A stretch of DNA of 11,702 bases, taken from contig CAMLPA010000063.1 in assembly GCA_946481605.1 (NCBI GenBank), forward strand, positions 1 through 11,702. Direction: 5' to 3'. The notes beneath the pieces were generated by a model. The model was given only the letters and a program-made list of their open reading frames with translations, had not been told where the DNA came from and made no database searches. Position 1 is the stretch's first letter, and each line of letters begins with the position of its first letter. The DNA comes from an uncultured Flavihumibacter sp. GTDB taxonomy: Bacteria > Bacteroidota > Bacteroidia > Chitinophagales > Chitinophagaceae. The position numbers and the translations under genes are program-made. Shown here piece after piece: positions 1 through 7,504 of the stretch.

Positions 1-89
1 GGCCACTGGTGGAAGTGCCCGCGCTGATAGCGCTTGTAAACGTGGCGTTCTGGTTAAGAAAGAAGTATTACAGGTTGGAAGTGCAGTGA
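1..89 (+). CDS. C-terminal end of a membrane permease, probably ACR3-type arsenite efflux (partial)
   Basis: Reading from base 3, an open frame of 28 codons runs to a TGA at 87-89. It begins PLVEVPALIALVNVAFWLRK and ends in a basic tail, KKYYRLEVQ. A hydrophobic last helix preceded by a Pro-Leu-Val-Glu-Val-Pro motif and followed by a positive cytoplasmic tail is characteristic of the end of ACR3-family arsenite/H+ antiporters, which extrude As(III) across the inner membrane. Only the tail is in the window, so the family call rests on recognition of this short motif. The terminator just downstream separates it from the sigma-factor operon, so it is unlikely to be functionally linked. Another frame is also open here, but its translation does not resemble a transmembrane tail. 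Confidence 0.6.
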   Translation, partial: PLVEVPALIALVNVAFWLRKKYYRLEVQ

Positions 90-131
90 TTTTTAAAATG
101 TTCAAACCTGTTTACCTGGTTTAAATACTTA

Positions 132-160
132 GGGGTTGATTGAAAGATCAGCCCCTTTTT
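132..160 (+). terminator. Rho-independent terminator after the permease gene
   Basis: A 9-bp stem, GGGGTTGAT (132-140) with ATCAGCCCC (147-155), contains one G-U pair, has the 6-base loop TGAAAG, and is followed directly by TTTTT. It lies 42 bases after the permease stop codon and would end that transcript before the sigma-factor gene. Confidence 0.85.
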
Positions 161-342
161 AGTAAAAAGAACTGGTATGACTAAGAAGTCTTAATGTTGA
201 TCGCCATAACGCAAGGCCATTTTTTTATTGTTCCTAAGCAAACTAGGCTTCAGGGCGCTATTTTTTGCGGCTTAGTGGTTTGTTGATGGGGCATACAGGC
301 ATGCAATCCACAACGCGCCAACGCCGGAAGGCTTAATTTTAC
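161..342. other. Intergenic region with no recognised gene
   Basis: About 180 bases between the permease terminator and the promoter-like element of the sigma gene. It holds two T-rich tracts (around 221-227 and 261-266) and short imperfect inverted repeats, such as GCAT-N6-ATGC at 291-304. The only plus-strand frame of any length starting with ATG is 30 codons (194-286) and resembles nothing known. I see no tRNA, riboswitch or convincing hairpin here. Confidence 0.5.
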
Positions 343-350
343 TAAATTTG
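343..350 (+). promoter_or_regulatory. Candidate Bacteroidota -7 promoter element
   Basis: TAAATTTG matches the Bacteroidota primary-sigma -7 consensus TAnnTTTG exactly. It sits 26 bases before the proposed TTG start of the sigma gene, which would give a leader of about 20 bases. No TTG-type -33 element is visible at the usual distance upstream, so the call rests on one half of the promoter only. Confidence 0.35.
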
Positions 351-376
351 CCGCTCAACCCCAAACCAGCGGCATA

Positions 377-967
377 TTGGATGCAGTCTACTCATATCTT
401 GACCCTAACCTTGTTCCGCTGTTCCGCGCGGGCGATGATGCTGCATTCACGATAATCTACGATCAACTTCATTTTAGTATTTACCGCTATGCAAGGCGCT
501 GGCTGAACGATCCTGCAGATGCAGAAGATGTGACAGCAGAAACTTTTATCAAATTGCTGCAGCACCGGGAAAAGATGGAGAACATGGCGAATATTGAAGG
601 TTTCCTGAAAGTGTCAGTAAGGAATGCCTGCTTTAACAACCTGAAGTACAGGAAGGTGCGGACCGATAAACAGGACGAATTGCTGCTGCGTATGGATACC
701 GAACAGGAACCTGATTTTGCCTGGGTGAAGGCGGAAGAAGAATTCCTGGAAGTAGTTTACGCGGAAGTGGAAAAACTTCCGGCAAAAATGAAAGAAATTT
801 TCCTGCTTTCCTTCCGTGAAGGCATGAAACCCGCTGAAATAGCAGAAAAACTTGGCATTACGGTGCGTACAGTCAGCAACCAGAAAACCAATGCCGTTCG
901 CCTTATCCGGGAAGCGTTGCAACATTTTCCTCATCTGTTGGGCTTCCTTTATCTGTTCGATAACTGA
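377..967 (+). CDS. FecI-like ECF RNA polymerase sigma factor
   Basis: A 196-residue protein with the two-domain plan of extracytoplasmic-function sigma factors. Region 2 spans about residues 12-95 and includes the core-binding helix DAEDVTAETFIKLL and a basic stretch around SVRNACFNNLKYRK. Region 4 spans about residues 130-182, with a helix-turn-helix in MKPAEIAEKLGITVRTV. The length is normal for the family. The frame has no ATG before residue 67, which would lose region 2, so TTG at 377 is the likely start; upstream the frame stays open back to a stop at 284-286 but offers no ATG. The FecR-like gene 87 bases downstream and the STN-containing SusC after it identify it as the cytoplasmic end of a cell-surface signalling chain. 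It probably recruits RNA polymerase to this operon when FecR permits. The sequence does not show which promoters it recognises. Confidence 0.93.
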   Translation: MDAVYSYLDPNLVPLFRAGDDAAFTIIYDQLHFSIYRYARRWLNDPADAEDVTAETFIKLLQHREKMENMANIEGFLKVSVRNACFNNLKYRKVRTDKQDELLLRMDTEQEPDFAWVKAEEEFLEVVYAEVEKLPAKMKEIFLLSFREGMKPAEIAEKLGITVRTVSNQKTNAVRLIREALQHFPHLLGFLYLFDN

Positions 968-1054
968 TTTTTTTCTCCTTATCTGGTAAGTTTTGATGGT
1001 TCGGTTGTATGGTATTAAACGGATGCCATGAATTGTATCATGCAATAATTAAAT

Positions 1055-2236
1055 ATGAGCAATTACAATGATATAGGTGAACTCCTGTTCAGGTCGTTAA
1101 AAGGTGACACAACTCCTGAAGAAGAAGCGCGTATTCAGGAATGGATCAGCATTTCAACCGATAATGCCTGGTTGTTAGCGCAGTTGCGCGATGAAAACGC
1201 CCTCTCAGAACGTATCCGTGATTTTCATCCGGAAAACAGGGCTGCACTCCGCAACCGAATACTCGGCAGCATACAGGCGCAACAGCCCGATGTTGTTCCC
1301 GTGAGGAAAATCCGGTATTGGAAATGGATTGCAGCAGCAGTTGTGCTGATTGTGGCAACAACCACGTTTTTTCTCCTGCAAACCGATAAGCGTGTAGAAA
1401 CACTTGTAAAAAGTAAAAATGTAAATAGTCTACCCGATGCGCCCGCTGGTAAGGAAGGCGCTGTGCTTACGCTCGCGGATGGTTCTTCCGTAGCATTAGA
1501 TCAGGCCGCTACCGGAGAAGTAGCCAGGCAGGGTGGCGATAAAGTATTGCTGAAAGACGGTGTGCTGCGCTATGAAAAAGAGCAGGATCAGACCACTGCC
1601 GTATGGAACACTGTAGCCACCCCAAATGCCAGGCAGTTTTCCCTTGTATTGCCCGATGGTAGCCGTGTTTGGCTGAATGCGGCATCTTCTGTACGCTATC
1701 CCTCCAGGTTTGTGGGGAATGAAAGAAAGGTTGAAGTGTCTGGTGAAGTGTACTTCGAAGTAACCAAAAATGCCGAGATGCCTTTTGTTGCTGTAACGCA
1801 GGATGGAACTGAGATACGGGTGCTGGGCACACATTTTAACATCAATGCATACCCCAATGAGCCGGTAGTTGCAGCTACGCTGCTGGAAGGAAGTGTGCTT
1901 GTGCGGAAGAGGAACGCTTCCAATATCATAAAGCCAGGAGAACAGGCGCTGGTGCAGAACGGCATCAGGGTAAGAAAAGCAGATGTAAACCAGGTTATGG
2001 CATGGAAAGAAGGGTTCTTCAACCTGAATGGCGTGGATATGGCGGTTTTCTTCAGACAACTTGCACGTTGGTACGACATAGAGGTGCAGGTAGAAGGTGC
2101 ATTGCCCGATATGAAATTATGGGGTGAAATATACAGGGGGGAACGATTACAACATGTACTGCGCTACCTCGAAAAATCTGGTTTCAGGTTCAGTTCGGCC
2201 AACAATGGAAAAACACTGATAGTGGCCGTAAAATAA
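1055..2236 (+). CDS. FecR-like anti-sigma factor with DUF4974-type C-terminus
   Basis: A 393-residue single-pass inner-membrane protein. Residues 1-85 form a charged cytoplasmic helical region of the type that binds ECF sigma factors (EEEARIQEWISISTDNAWLL). One transmembrane helix follows at about 91-109, after the basic RKIRYWK, so the rest is periplasmic. The FecR domain lies at about 185-285, with typical LVLPDGSRVWLNAASSVRYP and VSGEVYFEV segments. A C-terminal region at about 315-390 (MAWKEGFFNL through LRYLEKSGFRF) resembles the DUF4974/STN-like fold that contacts the transporter's signalling domain. The protein has no cysteine. ATG at 1055 follows an A/T-rich leader, normal for this phylum. 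Its role is to hold the upstream sigma factor inactive, or to help activate it, according to the signal from SusC. Placement between sigma gene and SusC is the standard order. Confidence 0.93.
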   Translation: MSNYNDIGELLFRSLKGDTTPEEEARIQEWISISTDNAWLLAQLRDENALSERIRDFHPENRAALRNRILGSIQAQQPDVVPVRKIRYWKWIAAAVVLIVATTTFFLLQTDKRVETLVKSKNVNSLPDAPAGKEGAVLTLADGSSVALDQAATGEVARQGGDKVLLKDGVLRYEKEQDQTTAVWNTVATPNARQFSLVLPDGSRVWLNAASSVRYPSRFVGNERKVEVSGEVYFEVTKNAEMPFVAVTQDGTEIRVLGTHFNINAYPNEPVVAATLLEGSVLVRKRNASNIIKPGEQALVQNGIRVRKADVNQVMAWKEGFFNLNGVDMAVFFRQLARWYDIEVQVEGALPDMKLWGEIYRGERLQHVLRYLEKSGFRFSSANNGKTLIVAVK

Positions 2237-2237
2237 A

Positions 2238-2265
2238 ATCCGGTAGTGCGGCAACACTCCCGGAT
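2238..2265 (+). promoter_or_regulatory. Hairpin directly after the fecR-like stop codon
   Basis: ATCCGG-T-AGTG (2238-2248) pairs with CACT-C-CCGGAT (2255-2265), giving an 11-bp stem with a single T/C mismatch and the loop CGGCAA. It begins two bases after the TAA. No T-tract follows, so it is not a standard intrinsic terminator; it may be a 3'-end stabiliser, a processing site, a protein-binding site or part of an attenuator. Function is inferred only from position and symmetry. Confidence 0.5.
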
Positions 2266-2287
2266 GGCGTTTGGCCAACATCATAAC

Positions 2288-2308
2288 AAACCCTCGGCAA
2301 GAGGTTTT
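2288..2308 (+). terminator. Weak terminator-like hairpin before susC (possible attenuator)
   Basis: CCTC (2292-2295) pairs with GAGG (2301-2304) around the loop GGCAA. AAA at 2288-2290 can pair with TTT at 2305-2307 if the C at 2291 bulges, and the right side runs into TTTT. The stem is short, so full termination is doubtful, but partial attenuation between the regulatory genes and susC is possible. Its CGGCAA sequence repeats the loop of the stronger hairpin about 45 bases upstream. Confidence 0.3.
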
Positions 2309-2320
2309 ATTCATCAACCA

Positions 2321-2334
2321 AACTTTGCAAAGTT
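2321..2334. promoter_or_regulatory. Perfect 14-bp palindrome abutting the susC start codon
   Basis: AACTTTGCAAAGTT equals its own reverse complement and ends one base before the ATG at 2335. Candidate roles are a dimeric repressor operator, an RNA helix affecting initiation, or part of a promoter: its left half with the preceding A (AAACTTTG) differs from TAnnTTTG by one base. No experimental or family evidence selects among these. Confidence 0.4.
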
Positions 2335-5300
2335 ATGCAAAAAACTGTTTATGGAACAAAGGCCATCAACGGCCCCTTAATGCCGCTGCCCGCTCCAGGC
2401 GCAGCGATATGGAAGGTCTTAAAAAGAAAACTGCTCATGCAGCTTAAACTGATGTTCGTTTTGCTGGTGTCTTCCCTGCTTACCGCCCACGCCAGTGGTG
2501 TGGCGCAACAGGTGACGCTGAACGGAGAAAGCATTCCTCTCTCCAAAGTTTTTTCAGAAATACGCATTCAAACGGGTTACCGGGTTGTATTCAACTACGA
2601 TCCTGCATTGAATGGAAGAAAGGTGAAGGTGGTCGCGAACCAATTGCAATTGGCAGACCTGCTCAAACAGGTGCTGGAAAACCAGCCTTTCGAATTCGAA
2701 CTGGGGCAACGATCGGTTTTTGTGAGTTATAAATTATCCAAGGCAGTAGCATCGGTCGATAAAGTATTCGGTATTGTTACAGGCACTGTAACAGATAGTA
2801 CCGGAACGCCTATTAGTGGAGTCTCTGTAAGACTTCTTCCTGGCGGAAGGGGAACGGTTACCAATGCCAACGGCGTTTATGCGTTGGAGAAAGTAACACA
2901 GGGCAATTACACCTTAAGGTTTTCTTATGTTGGTTTCAATACGGTGGAACGCAAAGTCGTGGTTCAGGAGGACAAAGACCTGCAATTAGGAACAATTGTG
3001 TTGAGCGCACTGGATGAAAAGCTGGAGCAGGTGGAAGTAGTGGTGAATACAGGTTACCAGACACTGCCCAAAGAAAGGAGTACCGGCGCATTCGGAAAAC
3101 CAGATATGGAAGTGGTGCGCAACCGGTCAACCGGCATGAATATTCTCCAAAGACTGGATGGGCTTGTGCCCGGACTGGTGGTGAACAATGCACCAAACGC
3201 TTCCGCAAACCCCTTGTCGGTACGTGGTCTTACCTCGCTGAACGGGAACAGAAATCCATTGTATGTGGTGGATGGCGTACCGCTGGAAGATATTTCTTCA
3301 ATCAACCCGCAGGATGTGGCGGATATCACTGTGCTGAAAGATGCCGCTGCTTCTTCTATCTGGGGTTCCCGCGCATCAAACGGGGTGGTGGTGATCCAAA
3401 CCAGGAAAGGCGATCAGTCAGGGAAATTGAGCGTTGAATACGATGCGTTCTATAGTTTCCAGGGCAAAGGAGACCTTGATTACTTGCCTGTGCTCAATAG
3501 CCGGCAATTCATTCAGGCGGCCAGAGATATATTCAATCCAACAGCAAATCTTTGGGGTACAATCTCCAATTATACCGGGAATTTTTCAGCCGCGAGAGGC
3601 GTGCCACCACACGAACTGATTCTTTACAACCGTTTCCGCGGTATTATTTCAGCAGAACAGGAGCAGGCATCGCTGGACAGTCTGGCCAATATCAGCAATG
3701 CGGATCAGATCAGTGATTTATGGTACAGGCCCGCTTCTCTCATGAACCATTCGCTTTCGGTGAGGGGAGGTAGTAAGAATTACTCTTTCTATGGTTCCGC
3801 CGCCTATACCCAAACCGTTTCCAACAGGCCGGGTGATAAAAATGATGCATTCAAAATCAATTTCAGACAGGATATCAAACTGAACAAGGCAGCTTCCGTT
3901 TTTCTTATTACTGATCTTACCAATCAACTGCGTTCCGGCAACAGGAACATTAATGTGAACCAGCGGTTTTATCCATACCAGTTGTTCAGGGATGAGGGCG
4001 GACAAAATATTTCCATGCCCTATATGCAGTATCTTTCTGATTCAATCCGGAACGTGTACTCCGGAAAGAGTAATATCGATCTGAACTATAATCCCCTGGA
4101 TGAAACCGGTTATGGATATACGAAGTCTGACGCTTTGCTGGCGCGTATGACCGCAGGCCTTTCAATTGCACTTGCTCCGGGACTTAAATTTGAAGGTACT
4201 TATGGCCTATGGAAAGGCGACGCTTCACAAAAAATGTACGACGATGCGAAGGCCTATAGTACAAGAGTAGAAGTGGTGCAGTACACCGTGGCCCCCACTA
4301 CAGTAAATGGTTTGCCTGTTTACCACCTTCCGGCGAAAGGAGGAAAATATACCGTTTCCGATTCTTCCACCAGAAACTGGACGGTAAGGAATCAACTGAC
4401 ATATAACCGTTCCTGGAAGGGGACGCTGCACCAGTTGTCGGTATTGGGTGGGCAGGAAGCGCAGGAGCAATTGCTGATGGCCACGCAAACACAGGTGCGC
4501 GGTTACAATGAATTACTGAAAACTTTTCAGCAGGTAAACTATGCGCGGCTCGCGGATACCGGTATTACAGGGCCGGTAATGCCCAATATGTCGGGTAGAA
4601 GTTTGCTTACCAACAGCCCGATGTTCCGCGATGTGGAACGGAAAACACGTTTCACATCTTATTATGCCAACGCGGCTTACACGTTCGATAGAAAATATAC
4701 GGTGAGCGGAAGCTGGCGCATTGATGAATCGAACCTTTTCGGTAAAGATAAATCTGCACAGAACCGACCAGTATGGAGTGCCGGTGGTAAATGGCAATTG
4801 AGCGAAGAGGAGTTTATGGCAAAGGAAAAATGGATCGGTGCCCTGGCCCTCCGTGCCACTTATGGCATAACGGGGAACAGTCCCAATCCGGGTTCAGCTG
4901 CTTCCTATGATATTCTTACGCCGAATACATCCATTACCGGGCCCGATGGCGCCGGCCTGGTGATTGCTACTCCCGCGAATACACGCCTCACCTGGGAACG
5001 TACGGAAACCATTAACCTGGGCATAGACTTTTCCTTCTTTGATCACCGCCTGGAGGGCGCATTGGATGTGTATAGAAAAAATACAGAAAACCTGATCGGA
5101 AGAGTAAACACGAATGTATTCTCGGGTTATGCGCAAATAACAGGTAACCTGGGTGATATGCTCAATAAAGGTGTGGAGTTTCAATTTCGTTCTATTAATG
5201 TGGCTACACGCGATTTTTCCTGGAATACACTGTTAACGTTTTCTTTCAATAAAAACAAAATCACAAGGTTGAACCTCGCTACACCCATCGCTACTGGTGC

Positions 5301-6024
5301 AAATATGGTGGAAGCTAATTTCGTACCCGGCTACAGTGCTTATGCAATTTTCGCATACCGTTATGCAGGACTGAATAATACGGGGAGTCCGCAGGTTGAA
5401 CTAAACGACAAAACAATTACCACCACCAAAAATGTAGCTACACCTGAAGATATTTTATACATGGGAACCGCACAGCCGGTGTGGAGTGGGGGACTCAGCA
5501 ATACTTTCCGCTACGGAAGTTTTAGTCTGAACCTGAACATCGTGTATAACCTCGGGCATGTGATGAGGCGCGATGTGAACGGATACTACTCCGGACGTGG
5601 ATTGGTGCATACCGCTGGAAACTTTTCTACCGGTAATATTCATGCGGAATTTGCGAACAGGTGGAAAGCTACCGGAGATGAAGTTACAACGGATATTCCG
5701 GCATGGGTGCCAACTGCTGCCCTTGCTGCGCAAAGAGAGGTGGCTTATTACACCATGGCCAATTCCAATGTACTGAACGCGGGATTCATAAAATTACGTG
5801 ATGTCACACTGGCGTATAATGTGCCCGCTGCATTGCTGCAGCCGTTGAAACTGAAACAGGCCAGCCTGCGTTTGCAGATGAATAATATCATGTTGTGGAA
5901 GGAAAATAAAGAGGGTATCGATCCAGAGTTTCACAATGCGATAGGCGGAACGTCGGAAGGAGGTTCCAGGTCTATACCATTTAACCAGAACGGCTATACC
6001 GTTGGCTTACACATTGCACTTTAA
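2335..6024 (+). CDS. SusC/RagA-type TonB-dependent outer-membrane transporter with STN signalling domain
   Basis: A 1229-residue protein that imports a ligand across the outer membrane using TonB energy. Order of parts: an N-terminal extension (1-30); a signal peptide with basic n-region KRKLLMQLK and hydrophobic core about 39-53; an STN domain about 59-133, which signals to FecR; a carboxypeptidase-like regulatory domain about 146-223 (GTVTDSTGTPISGVSV); a TonB-box-like strand VEVVVNTGY near 233-241; a plug domain about 243-358 with the family signatures PLYVVDGVPL and NPQDVADITVLKDAAASSIW; then a 22-strand-type beta-barrel to the C-terminus. The length is typical of STN-bearing SusC proteins. 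There are no cysteines. ATG at 2335 is adopted; an ATG at 2437 (residue 35), just before the hydrophobic core, is a serious alternative. The susD gene follows after 10 bases. The transported substrate cannot be read from the sequence. Confidence 0.95.
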   Translation: MQKTVYGTKAINGPLMPLPAPGAAIWKVLKRKLLMQLKLMFVLLVSSLLTAHASGVAQQVTLNGESIPLSKVFSEIRIQTGYRVVFNYDPALNGRKVKVVANQLQLADLLKQVLENQPFEFELGQRSVFVSYKLSKAVASVDKVFGIVTGTVTDSTGTPISGVSVRLLPGGRGTVTNANGVYALEKVTQGNYTLRFSYVGFNTVERKVVVQEDKDLQLGTIVLSALDEKLEQVEVVVNTGYQTLPKERSTGAFGKPDMEVVRNRSTGMNILQRLDGLVPGLVVNNAPNASANPLSVRGLTSLNGNRNPLYVVDGVPLEDISSINPQDVADITVLKDAAASSIWGSRASNGVVVIQTRKGDQSGKLSVEYDAFYSFQGKGDLDYLPVLNSRQFIQAARDIFNPTANLWGTISNYTGNFSAARGVPPHELILYNRFRGIISAEQEQASLDSLANISNADQISDLWYRPASLMNHSLSVRGGSKNYSFYGSAAYTQTVSNRPGDKNDAFKINFRQDIKLNKAASVFLITDLTNQLRSGNRNINVNQRFYPYQLFRDEGGQNISMPYMQYLSDSIRNVYSGKSNIDLNYNPLDETGYGYTKSDALLARMTAGLSIALAPGLKFEGTYGLWKGDASQKMYDDAKAYSTRVEVVQYTVAPTTVNGLPVYHLPAKGGKYTVSDSSTRNWTVRNQLTYNRSWKGTLHQLSVLGGQEAQEQLLMATQTQVRGYNELLKTFQQVNYARLADTGITGPVMPNMSGRSLLTNSPMFRDVERKTRFTSYYANAAYTFDRKYTVSGSWRIDESNLFGKDKSAQNRPVWSAGGKWQLSEEEFMAKEKWIGALALRATYGITGNSPNPGSAASYDILTPNTSITGPDGAGLVIATPANTRLTWERTETINLGIDFSFFDHRLEGALDVYRKNTENLIGRVNTNVFSGYAQITGNLGDMLNKGVEFQFRSINVATRDFSWNTLLTFSFNKNKITRLNLATPIATGANMVEANFVPGYSAYAIFAYRYAGLNNTGSPQVELNDKTITTTKNVATPEDILYMGTAQPVWSGGLSNTFRYGSFSLNLNIVYNLGHVMRRDVNGYYSGRGLVHTAGNFSTGNIHAEFANRWKATGDEVTTDIPAWVPTAALAAQREVAYYTMANSNVLNAGFIKLRDVTLAYNVPAALLQPLKLKQASLRLQMNNIMLWKENKEGIDPEFHNAIGGTSEGGSRSIPFNQNGYTVGLHIAL

Positions 6025-6034
6025 AACAGAAGAA

Positions 6035-7477
6035 ATGAAAAAACAACACCATCATATTTTCGTATTACTGTTTGCGCTTACCGGTATCGTTTTATTTCCG
6101 GGATGCAAAAAAAGCTTTTTGGAAGTAGTGCCCAAAGGATCATTGATTGCTGCCACTACTGAAGATTACGGCCGTTTATTGACCAATGCTTCCTTGTTGA
6201 ATGTATCCATCGACCACCAGGTAATGCTGGGCGACGATGTAGCTGCCATTCAATCCTTACTGAACAACAGCACTACCCGTGAGCAAAGACTTTTCCGCTG
6301 GGAAGATGAGGTGTATGAGCCTTCTGAAAATGCCCCGGAACTGGATGGCTTCATGACCAATATTTACCTGTACAACAAGATCATTAACGAGGTGATGTTG
6401 GCAGAAGGACCGGAACAGCAGAGGCGTTCCCTGCGCGCAGAGGCCCTCGCAGGAAGGGCCTGGGTATATTTCCACCTGATCAATTACTACGGAAAACCAT
6501 ACAACGCGGCTACTGCCGCCACCGATCCGGGATTTCCACTGGTTAGCACCACTGATGTTACACAAATGAACTTTACCCGTGCTTCGGTGGAAGAAGTTTA
6601 CGCCCGCATCGTCAGCGACCTGGAAACGGCCGTTCCTGATTTGCCCGAACGGCTCATCTCAAGAATGCGCATGTCGCGCCCATTCGGGAAGGCCATGCTC
6701 GGAAAGGTGTATATGTTTATGCAGAAGTTCGATAAAGCGCTGCCACTGTTGAATGACGCATTCAATGATGTGGCTGGTTCGGCACTGCCCGTTCGTTTGT
6801 ACAACTATAACCAGACCTTTGCTACAGGTGGCGCTTTCCTGCCCATTCAAACACTGGGTGGACCAACTTATCCCAGTTCTTCCGCCAACGAAGAGAATAT
6901 TTTTGCCCGGCAGTTTTCGAATGCCTACAGCTTTTTTAACAACACGTTTGTGCTGGCGCCTGCCGCCACAAAATTGTTTAAATCCAGCGACCTGCGGCTT
7001 AAGTTTTTTGTGAACAGGCAATTTCCATCCGGTGCGCTGCCTGCCGGCACGCTACGGAGAATCGGTCAGAATCTTACACAAACAGGTGTTACGTTACCCG
7101 ATCTGTACCTGCTCCGCGCTGAGTGTAAAGTGCGCAACAACGATTTGCCAGGAGCCGTAGAGGATGTCTTCATGCTCAGAAAGAACCGTATGCCTGAAGC
7201 CGATGCTTCCGTTGCCGCAGATACCGCCGCCGATAAAATGAAACTCCTGCATTTTGTCCTGGAAGAAAGAACAAGAGAGTTCGCGGTACAGGGATACCGA
7301 TGGCTTGATATGCGCCGGCTTACCGTAGATCCGCTTTTTAATGGCATTGCTTTTACACACCAGGCTTTCGCCGCAGATGGTTCAGCGGTTACCTACACCT
7401 TGCGGCCCGAAAGACTGTTACTCCGCTTCCCGCCTAAAGTAATGGAACAAAACCCGGGTATGCCCAATAACCCGTAA
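6035..7477 (+). CDS. SusD/RagB-family surface lipoprotein, substrate-binding partner of SusC
   Basis: A 480-residue lipoprotein that forms the lid over the SusC barrel and captures the ligand. A short signal peptide ends in the lipobox LFPGC with lipidated Cys24, followed by KKSFLEVVPKGS, the usual opening of mature SusD proteins. The helical, TPR-like body contains family segments such as RAEALAGRAWVYFHLINYYGKPY (seen at about 134-156), PDLYLLRAE (about 355-363) and EERTREFAVQGYRWLDMRR (about 410-428). The C-terminus, MEQNPGMPNNP, is typical. ATG at 6035 is chosen because it opens a proper lipoprotein signal peptide, 10 bases after the SusC stop; an upstream in-frame TTG at 6002 would overlap susC and spoil the signal. 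Besides Cys24 there is one cysteine, Cys364. Tight spacing indicates translation from the same transcript as susC. Confidence 0.95.
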   Translation: MKKQHHHIFVLLFALTGIVLFPGCKKSFLEVVPKGSLIAATTEDYGRLLTNASLLNVSIDHQVMLGDDVAAIQSLLNNSTTREQRLFRWEDEVYEPSENAPELDGFMTNIYLYNKIINEVMLAEGPEQQRRSLRAEALAGRAWVYFHLINYYGKPYNAATAATDPGFPLVSTTDVTQMNFTRASVEEVYARIVSDLETAVPDLPERLISRMRMSRPFGKAMLGKVYMFMQKFDKALPLLNDAFNDVAGSALPVRLYNYNQTFATGGAFLPIQTLGGPTYPSSSANEENIFARQFSNAYSFFNNTFVLAPAATKLFKSSDLRLKFFVNRQFPSGALPAGTLRRIGQNLTQTGVTLPDLYLLRAECKVRNNDLPGAVEDVFMLRKNRMPEADASVAADTAADKMKLLHFVLEERTREFAVQGYRWLDMRRLTVDPLFNGIAFTHQAFAADGSAVTYTLRPERLLLRFPPKVMEQNPGMPNNP

Positions 7478-7504
7478 ATCATCATTCATAAACTCGATTT
7501 TTAT

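Noticed and set aside
194..286. 30-codon plus-strand frame in the first intergenic region
   Set aside because: Short, no recognisable features and no ribosome-binding context; consistent with chance.
1027..1042. CATGA-N6-TCATG inverted repeat before the fecR-like start
   Set aside because: Only five base pairs, and it does not extend; such repeats are expected by chance.
614..1045. 143-codon minus-strand frame opposite the sigma gene
   Set aside because: It covers a clear ECF sigma factor and its Phe-rich translation reflects the complementary Glu/Lys codons.
1496..2079. Long minus-strand open frames opposite the fecR-like gene
   Set aside because: They lie wholly over a well-supported gene, overlap each other in different frames and have no domain-like composition.
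6002..6034. Upstream in-frame TTG as start of the SusD gene, overlapping susC
   Set aside because: It adds MAYTLHFKTEE in front of a perfect lipoprotein signal peptide; ATG at 6035 gives the expected short n-region and lipobox.
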